64,000 bases of DNA from NCBI GenBank assembly GCA_027422505.1, contig JAPQWV010001596.1, forward strand, positions 16,479 through 80,478, read 5' to 3'. Below, one piece after another: positions 46,520 to 57,259 of the stretch. The stretch is from Craterostigma plantagineum (taxonomy: Eukaryota; Streptophyta; Magnoliopsida; Lamiales; Linderniaceae). The position numbers and the translations under genes were made by a program. Numbering within the stretch: position 1 is the stretch's first letter; every line of letters starts with the position of its first letter. The notes beneath the pieces are model-generated. The model was not told the DNA's origin, ran no database searches, and worked only from the letters and a program-made list of their open reading frames with translations.

Positions 46520-48755
46520 AATTCGCAGAGTCAAACATTGTTAGCATTGTCATGGTGTTAGCTCTACTTTTAAACTACGAAGCTTCACTTTTTGATGGTA
46601 GAGATTATTAACTGCTCAAATGTAAATGAAGTAGTTGGCTGTTTTGCTGGTTCGTAGTTATAATTGTATTGCTTATTTGCTACACAGAGTTTTTTTAGTA
46701 TAGTATGATCAACAGCTATTAATGTTTTTTTCACTATAGGTTGATCTTGAAATATAGAAAATGACCATTGTGTACTTAGTGGAAATGGAAGTTATTTCTT
46801 GCTTTACCACCAAGATGAGTAATGGTTGTAATAATGTTACAGTGGTCTGACTTTCAATCCTTAAAAAGTACCGCAAAACATAGTCAAGATTTTATTCTCC
46901 TACAAAATATAATGCCTTCAATATAATAATTATTGAAACTGTGGTTCTGATTCGAGCACGACTTCGATGAGTGACTTCTTGATCTTACACTAATCACTCC
47001 AATCCCATGAATGATGATTGTGCCCCCATCGGTTAGTGGTAAGAAATAATAAAAGGGTTTCTCGATATAATTCATCTGTTACTTGTGATCTTTTGATTTA
47101 ACGTTTTTCTTGTAAGTGGGACAGATAAAAACGTAGAACTTAAAGTAATGATAAGTATGTGTGTTGTTATATGCTCTTCAGGTCAAGTTGTAAAAAAAGA
47201 AAGAAAAGCTATGTGATCATATTTAGTAAACTGAGGGTTATATAGCATAGAAACTTGGAAGTATAGTTCTTTCTTTAAGATCACATTCACAATATTATAC
47301 GACTATTTTTTCCGCATATTGTATATTGAAGTAACAACTGGAAACGAAAGTTTTGATAAATAAATAAATAAATAGATAAGAATTGGATTTCATTCAATTA
47401 CATCAGCCGAATATATGCATCCGACCTCCATTAGTAGCCTACTATTTTTGACCTAATGTGGCAGGTAAATTCGAGACATAAACCTCATTATAAAATTATA
47501 TATACTCGATGTGAAATCAAAATGTATAACTGCCTACCTATAAAGATTCATCCAACAATGATCGGATTCAATATACATATATAATATATGTGACTGAATA
47601 TATATATATATTATATATGTGTGTGTATTCGTCAAACCTAGCTAGTGTGTGTGACCTTCGTCTTAGAACCCAGTTGTAAAAAATAGCTTCTTTGTGGTCA
47701 TTAAAGAAGCCACCAATGCTTCAACTTAGTTTGTGGGCTAAATACATATCTCATCTAATCGAATAATTCGAAAATTGCAAAACTTCGCTTCACTAGGAAC
47801 CTTTTTACTTGGATGATTAGACATCACTGGCGTATAATCATATATCCAATAATTATACCTAAGTTTATAAACAGCCTGATTATTAAATGTAATGTAAGTG
47901 AAAATAAATAAAAGTAAAGCTAAAGATAGTATACACCGTCTTATATAACCAGGGTGTTTGATAAATATGAATTGGATATGATGGCTTGAATTAGGGATCA
48001 AAGAAAAACACCAATAATATAAGAGAGATGATATTTCGATTCTGCATGAGAAAAAAGAAGCAAGTGCGAAAGGGGTGAAGGTAAAATAAATAAATACATA
48101 AAATAATTAAGTTGCATCCCCACAAGACATCATAGTCTATCTTTTCTAGCATACCTATTCATTTGTCACCCTTTGTCCTTTGTCTTCAGTTCTTTCTCCT
48201 TCCACAAAAATGCTCTTTGCCCTCCTCTCATTTCATCACCATCTTCTCCAATAATCAATCCCTTAACACCCCTCTACTTTAAATTTGTGTTTCTGTCTTT
48301 GTATAAATATTGATGTAAACTATACTATTATACGTATGATTCAGTGAGTCACTGCTGTTGATCAAAGAAGCAAAGAACATTAAGGTCGAAAGGTAATCTC
48401 CCTTTTATCTTCTTTTCTTCTGATCATAGAGACAGTCCGTACGATCGTCACAATTAAACCATTATCATGCAGCCCTTGATGTAATAATATCAGGTGGCTA
48501 AGTTCGACTTTAGTTCGATTAACAAGATTTTTGCTTGATCTAGGGCTTGTTTACAATTTACGGCAGCTCTCACGATATATAAATATGTAACCTTTGCTTG
48601 ATCTAGGGTTTTCTGCTGATGTTGATCTCTAATCACAAATCATATTTTACCCTTTTATGATTAAAGCTTTTCAAAGATTTTTTATTTTTTCTGCAGATAC
48701 ACAACAGATTAAACATCATAATCAACCAAGAAAGAACTCACCAGGAAAAAAGCAA
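46520..48755. other. Intergenic DNA and 5' UTR of the LBD gene
   Basis: No gene seen. A TA/TG microsatellite lies near 47575-47625. The rightmost part, from about 48300, probably holds the LBD promoter and an intron in its 5' UTR (donor near 48393, acceptor TTTTTCTGCAG near 48697). Confidence 0.45.
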
Positions 48756-49256
48756 ATGGCCTCATCATCATCATCATCGGCACCAATCAGCAGCACACTG
48801 TACAGCTCTCCGTGCGCCGCCTGCAAATTCCTCAGGCGAAAGTGCATTCCGAGCTGCATATTCGCGCCCTACTTCCCCCCCGAGGAGCCTCAGAAGTTCG
48901 CCAGCGTACACAAAATCTTCGGCGCGAGCAACGTAGCTAAGCTGCTCGGCGAACTACTCCCACACCAGAGAGACGACGCGGTGAATTCCCTCGCCTACGA
49001 AGCCGAGGCCAGAGTTAGGGACCCAGTCTATGGCTGCGTGGGAGCCATAACTTTCCTTCAGAGGCAAGTCGAGCGGTTGGAGAAGGAGCTAGACGATGCT
49101 AACGCTGATCTGCTTCGTATCATAGGTGGTAATAATAATGTGTTGGGACTTTGTTATCAAAATCCTGGATTTGGGTATGGTGCTGCTCATGATTCTTGGC
49201 CGTGGGGAGATGATTATGGGAACCCTAATGGGGGTGGTTTGGGAGGGAATCTATGA
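48756..49256 (+). CDS. Class I LOB-domain (LBD/AS2-like) transcription factor
   Basis: A single-exon, 166-residue protein. After a Ser-rich start (MASSSSSSAP) comes the LOB domain: the zinc-binding C block CAACKFLRRKCIPSC (CX2CX6CX3C), FAPYFPPEEPQKFASVHKIF, the GAS block GASNVAKLLGELLPHQRDD, and the coiled coil AYEAEARVRDPVYGCVGAI to LQRQVERLEKELDDANADL. The intact coiled coil makes it class I. The block is closest in my memory to LOB, AS2 and LBD25. These are nuclear DNA-binding proteins acting at organ boundaries, in leaf polarity or root branching. The short Gly/Asn-rich tail is not informative. The chosen ATG directly precedes the Ser run; the frame is open further upstream without family similarity. 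Confidence 0.95.
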   Translation: MASSSSSSAPISSTLYSSPCAACKFLRRKCIPSCIFAPYFPPEEPQKFASVHKIFGASNVAKLLGELLPHQRDDAVNSLAYEAEARVRDPVYGCVGAITFLQRQVERLEKELDDANADLLRIIGGNNNVLGLCYQNPGFGYGAAHDSWPWGDDYGNPNGGGLGGNL

Positions 49257-51029
49257 TCATATGGGGAAAAAGAAAAGGAAAAAAAAAAAAACGGTATGAA
49301 TTGAGGGTTTTGTTCAGTTCTTGATCTTTGCAGAGGTTTTAGATTTTCTAGCTATAGCTGTATATTTGCTCTAGCTAGAATATCATCGTGTGCAATATGT
49401 ATAATATCATTTATCCTAAGACCTATCTCGGTGTTATATTCCTATATGATATGAGAAAATTGTTTGTGAACTATGGAGTGAGGTATATTATTACTTCATC
49501 ATGAGTGAATTGATTATGTGGTTAATGCATGCTATATATAGTGTTTGATTTTTATTGTGTCTGAGGTATCATATCGATAATCAAGAATAAATTGTTTATT
49601 TAACTATTCCCGCTGAAAGTTGCGATAGTCCGATAGTCCGAGAGTAAAAGTTTGATTCTGAGTCATTCTAAGCTTATAGTGTGAAAACCAGAGAAATTAG
49701 GGTTTTCAACTTTGTCTATGCAATTACTATCTATATTGGGGTATGGGGTCACTTTATATATGTTTTTTTGACATTATTACACACAAACTTTGATAAGAAG
49801 ATATGCATGAGATGAGTGTAGTTTAAAAACAGCTTTTTTCTCACAACCATAGAAATCGAACTAGCAGCTTTTCTTGTCGGAACTCTGAAGATTTCTGATA
49901 TTATTCATCCCAAAATCAGACAAAAAAAAGGGATAAAAAAAGCAAAATAAAAGAAAACTGTTCATCCCATCATTCAGTGAGGTTCGATATTTCTTGAATT
50001 CTCTCAAATCTGATTATATTCGATCTTATTCCTCGAGATCATCATAATTGACAAAAAACATAAATAAACAGAACGAAAATCAAATAGGGCTGCTCTTCGT
50101 TTTCTTTCTCTATTTTCCAGCCTTCCACTGTAGTGTAGGGCTCGGCAAGGAAACGTTGCAAACAGGTAAAAGCTGCTCACACTTTGCGTACATGAAATCA
50201 TATATATAACCCCACCTCAAATGCATTGATTTGCATATATTTTTGATTTGACGTATGTTTTCCTTTCTTTGTTTTACTCGATCTACTTGAGAATTAAGGG
50301 CCACCAAGAAAATAAATGCACCGCAAGAAAAAAAAAAAAAAAAACCCTAACCGAGCCAAAGAGAAGGTCAAAAAGTCCAATAAGGTCAGATTATAGATAT
50401 CTTTAAAAGTTCTTACTATTGCACCTTTCTTCACACAATATTACTTCTTGAAATGCAATGATGGGCCTTTGAGGACGAACAAAGAGCACATCAATCTCTT
50501 TCATTCACTGCCAAAACGTAGAACACAAGCAAAATGGTGAATATTTTTGCAGAAGGTGTTCAGTGTTCAGAGACAAAAATTCAGCTCAGTGATGTTCACT
50601 TTCAAGGCGGCCCTCACCTGCGTATGTTCTTGGTTATGAGTTATGACCCCACAATTGTTCCCTAATTCAGTTTGTAAGAAGGCGATTCTATTGGGCTTTT
50701 ATGTACTATTTAAAATTGATAAAAATTGTCAAAATTGGATTTTAAAATATGGGCCTGAGGATAGTTCATGGTTCTCGAAGCTCGATGATTTCAAACGCAA
50801 CGGTAAGGTAATGCAAAAATTGTACATATTGATAATCTAGTCGATTATTCTCTCCTAGCATTTAGGCTTTAAGAACTCCAATAAAGCAAAAGTGCAAAAC
50901 GTAAAGTCAAATATGTGGCATGGCATTTATTCACACCGAATACTTTATGCTTCATTTACAAGCAAACATACGATTCTATACTTAGCACATAAACCCACAA
51001 GGAAAAAAAAACGAATCTTTGGAGAAAAA
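49257..51029. other. Intergenic DNA
   Basis: No supported gene. There is a poly-A tract near 50328-50344 followed by AACCCTAACC. The right end includes the UBX gene promoter. Confidence 0.5.
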
Positions 51030-52340
51030 ATGTCATCTTCAAGAATGAGATCAAATGCGAGAACAATCGGAGATAGCTTCGTTCGCCGAATGATAAACCT
51101 CCCTAATTCCATAATCGGAGGTTTTTCTCGCGCGGTGAACCATAGCGTAGACAACCTAGTCGGCGGAGGAATAACGAGGCGATGGAGCCATCAACAGCAG
51201 CCGCCGCCGTTTCAAAACCCTCCGCCGGCGCCGGCGACGGCCCAAGAAGAAGCATGGGCCTTTCTGGCGAGCTTCGAGCGGCAACACGGAGCAACACATC
51301 CCTTTTTCTACGCCTGCCGATTCGCCGAGGCGCTCAAAATGTGTCGAGACGAGCGCAAGCTGATGTTTTTGTACGTTCACTCGCCGGAGGAACGGCTGAG
51401 CAACCACCCCTTCGTCGCTTCCTTCTGCCGAGACACCCTTTGCTCGGAGGTTGTGGTGGAGTTTCTCGACGCAAACTTCGTTTCTTGGGGCGGGCTTTGC
51501 GATAGAGGAGAAGGGCTGCATATGGCTATGGCTTTGAAGGCTGGCAGCTTTCCCTTCTGTGCAGTTGTTGCGCCTTGTAATGGCGATAGCTTAGCTGTAT
51601 TGCAGCAGGTGTGTTGTTTATTACAAGGTTTAGAGCGTAGTAATAATGGAAAATCACTCACTTTACAGCCTTCGATGAATGCAGATTGAGGGCCCAGTTT
51701 CTGCTGATGAACTAATTGAGATACTTCAAAGGACAATGGAAGAACATGGCAAGTCATTTGAGATGGAAAGACCGAAGAAGGAATCTGCGAAAATGAGAGA
51801 AGATCGCCGTGTAAGAGAAGAGCAAGATTCTGCTTATTTAGCTGCTCTCAAGATAGATCAGGTTTGTGTGTGTGTGTGTGTGTTTTGGTAATTTTTTCAG
51901 TTGTAATCACAAAAAGATTTGATCTTTTTTCAGGAGAAAGAAAGACTAAAGAACATTCCAATCGCAGAGGGCAAAACTACATCTCATTCTATTGGGAAAA
52001 GAATTGCTACTGATGAGGAAACTAAGGTATGTATGTAATAAAGATTACATTTTTAAGTACCACATTCGATTGATTTGAGCTTACTATGGGTTAAGAATGT
52101 GAACAGATTGTGATTCGTTTTCCGAATGGTGAGAGGAAAGAGCAGAGCTTCCATTGTAAGGACAAGGTTGGAGCGATTTATCGATACATCGATTCGCTGG
52201 GAATATTGCATTATGGGGTTGGAAATTATAGGCTTATATCGAATTTTCCCAGGAAAGTTTATGGCGATGGTGAGATGAAACTGAGCTTGAAAGAAGTTGG
52301 TCTTCATCCCAAAGCAAGCCTTTTCTTGGAAATACTTTAA
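51030..52340 (+). CDS. UAS-UBX domain protein of the plant PUX family (FAF2/UBXD8-like)
   Basis: Exons 51030-51608, 51685-51861, 51934-52026 and 52107-52340 all join at phase 0 and give 360 residues without any break. The N-terminus MRSNARTIGDSFVRRMINLP-type region is basic and amphipathic. A thioredoxin-like UAS domain follows (AFLASFERQHGATHPFFYAC, LMFLYVHSPEERLSNHPF, VVVEFLDANFVSWGGLCD, MALKAGSFPFCAVVAP). A charged coiled coil (MERPKKESAKMREDRRVREE) precedes the C-terminal UBX domain IVIRFPNGERKEQSFHCKDK to FPRKVYGDGEMKLSLKEVGL. UBX domains dock on CDC48/p97; FAF2-like proteins recruit it to ER or lipid-droplet substrates. There is no UBA domain. Intron 2 holds a (GT)n microsatellite near 51862. 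Confidence 0.92.
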
Positions 52341-52576
52341 TATTTCCATGTGGATAATAAGTTCCTAGGTTGATAATTAATGTATTTCCTTGTAATAGTT
52401 TCAACTTCGCTCTATGTACTTCCTTCGCATGTTGAATGGCTAATCTTAAATGGGACATCATCTTTTAAATTATGAACCCAATGCAAGGTTTCCAGGCATA
52501 GTCACAGACAAATAGGATATATCTAAACATTATGGGCAGTGTTCAAATGTGAAAATTGGAAAGTAAGTACTTATAA

Positions 52577-52964
52577 GGTCTTTACACATAAATGCCCCTC
52601 TGAAAAAAATTGTAATTTAATACACTGTCACCATTTTTTATATGTAGGTACCTAACAGAATAACTTTTTACACATAGCTCGCAGCAGGTACAACGTATTA
52701 GCACATTTAGGTGCCCTATAGCAACGTATTGTGGTACGTAATACGTTTAGAAAATGGTACGTCGTATTAGCACATTTAGTACCATATAAAAACCGTAGTA
52801 CCGTATACAGGCGTGACATGGTACGCTGTGCACACATAGCAATGTACGGTCTTTACACATAAACTGGTACAAACAGTAAGTCGGCTACCTATCTGTAAAA
52901 ATTTATGACATAGGTACTGATTTGTAAGTTTTTATTCAAGTGGGTATTTATGTGTAGATTACAC
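52577..52964. mobile_element. MITE with 9-bp target duplication, Mutator-like
   Basis: Left GGTCTTTACACATAAATGCC matches, in reverse complement, right GTGTAATCTACACATAAAT, with weaker similarity continuing inward for about 80 bp. TACTTATAA (52568-52576) and TATTTATAA (52965-52973) flank it with one mismatch. The interior repeats TATTAGCACATTTAG and contains many GTAC steps. Confidence 0.65.
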
Positions 52965-53157
52965 TATTTATAATCCACAATTATTATTTTCACGTTCAAA
53001 TTATGATCATATGGTTTCTGCTGAAGACATTGATAAAAAAGACATGCATGAAAGTGTCATTAGTCAGTCACCTTAGTTCTGTCGTTTCGAGGTTTTCTAT
53101 ATTTTTGTAACTAGTAAAATTTACTTATACAAAACATGATACATATGTATAATGTTT

Positions 53158-53558
53158 GGGCCAATATGGTTAGCCCATTTGTAAAGCGCATATAAATCCG
53201 CTGACTTTCTCAAGCTCTAGGGTTTATTTCTCTACGCTACCTTAGCTGTTCGATTGGGTTGCAGGCGCTGACGTGGTTCGTTATACTATCAGTTTTTAGA
53301 CTTTGTTGATTTTATCTGCGGTGTGCCCTTCGTAATTGTGTCTTTGTGTGTGGTTTTTGATTGGTAGGGTTGATGATTTTCAGTGAGAAAGTATAATTTT
53401 GCTCGGATTGATTCTAATGCTCGATTTGCTGATTGTTTTTTCTTTTATTACTTTTATATAGTAGGGATTTCTGCCTGAATTTGGTTTCTGACGTTATATT
53501 CCTATGCAGATTTGTTGAGGGAATTGCTGCGTACTTACCAACCAATTGATCAGCGACG
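53158..53558 (+). promoter_or_regulatory. eIF3c promoter and 5' UTR
   Basis: GGGCCAATATGG and TAGCCCATTT (site II-like), a TATA box CATATAAAT near 53191, and a telo-box CTAGGGTTTA near 53216 precede a probable 5' UTR intron. The motif set is the usual one for translation genes. Confidence 0.6.
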
Positions 53559-56500
53559 ATGGCTTCTAGATTTTGGACGCAGGTAACCTCCGAAACACTG
53601 TTCAATTCTGGTCTTTGGATCTGTTAGTTTTATGTTTTTTTTGAAGTGTCAATTTCGATTCAAACTGTTTTTGGCTGTTTGAAGAATTGCTTTTATGATT
53701 CATCCAAATCCCAGAGCTTTAGCTATAGTATTGAGAAAAATAGGAATTATCAAATTTTCTTCATATGAAGGCTTCATCTTTCAGGGATTTCAACTTATAT
53801 TCTTTAGATCCAATTCGATATGAATGCCCGTGTTTTGATTTCCCTATGATTCTTGTGTGATATTTTCACTCTCTTTCTCGTTCCGGATTGTAGGGTGACA
53901 GTGAGACTGAAGAGGAAGAGAGCGACTATGAGCAGGAAGATAGTGTGCCAGTAGAGGCAACAGCAGCTACAGCAGCTAGCAGATACTATTCTGCTAATGC
54001 CAGTGATAGCGATGACTCAGATGGTCAGAAGCGCGTGGTCCGGCGTGTGAAGGACAAACGTTTTGATGAGATGGTTGCTACTGTTGATCAGATGAAAAAT
54101 GCTATGAAGATCAATGACTGGGTTAGTTTACAAGAGAGCTTTGAGAAGATCAACAAGCAGTTGGGGAAAGTCATGAGGGTCACAGAATCTGACAAGCCTC
54201 CGAATCTTTATATTAAGGCTCTAGTGATGCTGGAAGACTTCTTGAACCAGGCCATGGCTAACAAGGAGGCTAAAAAGAAAATGAGTAGTAGTAATGCCAA
54301 GGCTTTGAATGCTATGAAGCAGAAGTTGAAGAAGAACAACAAAGAGTATGAAGAGATGATTAACCAGTGCAGGGAGAAACCAGAACTTTTGAGGAAAAGG
54401 CTGAGGAGGATCAGGAAAGTGAGGAAGAGGATGATGAAGATGAGGACGGAGATTTTGATGAGGATCTCGATGCTTTGGAATCTGCAGAGAGCGAGGATGA
54501 AGATGACACTGGAAAAGACGAAGCCGAGTCTGGACCTGGATGGGAGAAGATGTTGAGCAAGAAAGACAAAATGATGGATAAGCAGTTCAAGGACCCCAGC
54601 CAAATAACATGGGATATTGTCAACAAGAAATTTAAGGAGGTTGTTGCTGCGAGGGGTAGGAAGGGAACTGGTAAAATGGAATTGGTCGAGCAGCTCACCT
54701 TTCTGACTAGAGTTGCCAAAACTCCTGCCCAGAAGCTTGAAATTCTCTTCAGTGTTGTATCTGCGCAGTTTGATGTCAATCCCAGTCTGAGTGGGCACAT
54801 GCCAATCAACGTCTGGAAACAATGCGTACAGAATCTGCTCACTATACTTGACATCCTGACTCAGTATCCTAATATCGTTGTTGATGATACAGTGGAGCCT
54901 GATGAAAATGAAACGCAAAAGGACTCTAATTTCGATGGCACTATTAGAATATGGGGGAATCTGGTAGCCTTTGTTGAAAGGGTGGACATCGAATTCTTTA
55001 AGAGCCTCCAGGTTACTGATCCACATACCCATGAGTATGTTCAAAGGCTTAGGGATGAGCCCATGTTTTTGGTTCTTGCTCAGAATGTTCAGGAGTATCT
55101 TGAACGGATCGGGGATAACAAGGGTGCTTCTAGGGTTGCACTTAAACGGGTTGAACTTGTATATTACAAGCCTCAGGAGGTTTATGATGCTATGAGGAAG
55201 TTGGCCGAGCAGAACAATGAAGGACCAGATGCTGAGAGCGGAGAAGAGACCGAAAGCAGGGCTCCATCTGCTTTTGTTGTTACACCTGAGGTTGTGCCTC
55301 GTAAATCTACTTTTCCAGAAAACAGCAGAACCTTGATGGACCTACTCGTTTCTCTCATATACAAGTATGGTGATGAACGTACCAAGGCTCGTGCAATGCT
55401 TTGTGATATATACCATCACGCCATCTTTGATGAGTTTGCAGTATCTCGTGATCTGCTACTTATGAGTCACCTTCAGGACAGTGTTCAGCAGATGGATATC
55501 CCTACTCAAATACTCTTCAACAGAGCTATGGCTCAGGTTGGTTTGTGTGCCTTTAGAGCAGGTCTTGTTGTTGAAGGCCATAGCTGCCTCTCAGAGCTGT
55601 ATTCCGCTGGAAGGGTCAAGGAATTGCTCGCACAAGGTTTCTCTCAGAGCAGATATCACGAAAAAACACCCGAACAGGTAAGTCTTTTCAGCCCGTATGT
55701 TTGTGCCTTAACGATTTTAAGCAAATTTGACTTACTGTTTTGCAACGATATGTTGACGCATTCTCCACTTCGTTATCTGAATGTGGGTTTTCTAGAGATT
55801 TGTGTTGGACTGACACAGCTAGGTAATTTACAGGAGCGAATGGAGAGAAGAAGGCAGATGCCCTACCACATGCACATAAACCTCGAGCTTCTAGAAGCAG
55901 TACACCTAACCTGCGCCATGCTGCTAGAAGTCCCCAACATGGCAGCCAACACCCACGACGTCAAGCGCAGGGTCATGAGCAAAACCTTCCGTAGACTTCT
56001 AGAAGCCAGCGAGCGCCAGACATACACGGGCCCTCCCGAGAACGTCAGGGACCACATCATGGCTGCCACCCGAGCCCTAAAGCAGGGAGACTACGAAAAA
56101 GCTTTCAACGTCATCAACTCCCTCGAAATCTGGCGACTTCTTCGCAACAAAGACTCCGTCCTCGACATGCTGAAATCCAAGATCAAGGAAGAATCCCTCA
56201 GAACCTACCTCTTAACATACTCGTCTTCCTACAACTCCTTAAGCCTCGAACACCTCTCCAAGATGTTCGACCTCCCCGAGAATCAGACCTACAGCACCGT
56301 GAGCAAGATGATAATCAACGAGGAGCTGCGGGCCACGTGGGACCAGCCCATGAACTGCATCGTGTTCCAAGACGTCGAACACACTAGGCTTCAGGCCCTG
56401 GCCTTCAACCTGACCGAAAAGCTCGCCGTCCTTGCTGAGTCTAACGAGAGGGCCATCGAGGCTAGGATTGGCGGCGGCGGTGGGCTCGAGGGTGGTCTTC

Positions 56501-56766
56501 CCCTTAGGCGTAAAGATGGGCAAGATTCTGGCTTGGGAGGCGGTGGTAATAGGTGGCAAGACTTTTCGTTCTCTCAAGGGAGAGTTGGTAGCAGTGGTAG
56601 GACGGGTTATGGTAATAATAATTCCCGTCAATTGGGTATGGGCGGGTTTTCGAGGGATCGAACGGGTCGATCGGGCAATTATCAGAGGCCTTCGAGTGGT
56701 AGAGGTGGTCATCAGATGGATTCGTCTACGAGGATGGTTAGCCTTAACAGAGGCATTCGAGGTTAG
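53559..56766 (+). CDS. EIF3C: Translation initiation factor eIF3 subunit c
   Basis: Exon 1 (53559-53582) encodes MASRFWTQ; exon 2 is 53894-55677; exon 3 is 55834-56766. Typical blocks are [38 protein letters not shown], a long acidic tract, [26 protein letters not shown]-like [29 protein letters not shown], the PCI domain ([20 protein letters not shown] with [17 protein letters not shown]) and a Gly/Arg-rich tail. It is the core scaffold of eIF3 on the 40S subunit. The 156-bp intron 55678-55833 is a multiple of three and open, so it can be mistaken for coding. One base is missing near 54385 (PE-S-FEEK); restoring it gives 913 residues, the normal length. As an essential gene, it shows that this break is an assembly error. 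Confidence 0.95.
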
Positions 56767-57259
56767 TTATTGAGAGTTTAGCACGCCTGAGGTTTTTCGG
56801 TTTTCCTCTCGTTTTTTTCCTGTGGTGTTTTTTCTTGGGATAAGGAGATTAAGTTAAACCGGTAAGTATTTCATTGCTACTTCAGGCAATATGAACTTTT
56901 GATCTTTGTTGTTTAAGAAGACATTCGATTGTTGTTAGGGATTGGCTGAGGAGAAATATTGTAATCCCTTGTTTATGGTTCTCGCGTGAATTTCGTCGCC
57001 CGACGTGAAAGATTTCTTCTCTGTGAAAATATACACAGATTCTTTGCTTCCTTCGTCTTGAGAAACGAAACCACCGACTTTTTTATCGTCTTCGTCCTTC
57101 GACACTTGGAACTAATTATATACAAACCCGGGCAGACAATTAATTTAGCAGAAAATAAAAAATGCACACCTTCAGACAACGAACGAACTTTCAAGCCAAT
57201 GTAAGAGACAGCCATGCATAGGAGAATAGACGCTGAATATGAAATCATCAGCTCAGCCT
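56767..57259. other. Convergent 3' region of eIF3c and NLR-3
   Basis: 3' UTRs of the two converging genes; no other gene seen. Confidence 0.6.

Noticed and set aside
54208..55044. 278-residue minus-strand frame
   Set aside because: Antisense to the acidic region of eIF3c; its hydrophobic runs mirror GAA/GAG codons.
55678..55833. Open stretch inside eIF3c that could be read as coding
   Set aside because: It has GTAAGT and TTTACAG borders, is not family-like, and its removal restores the conserved [17 protein letters not shown] block.
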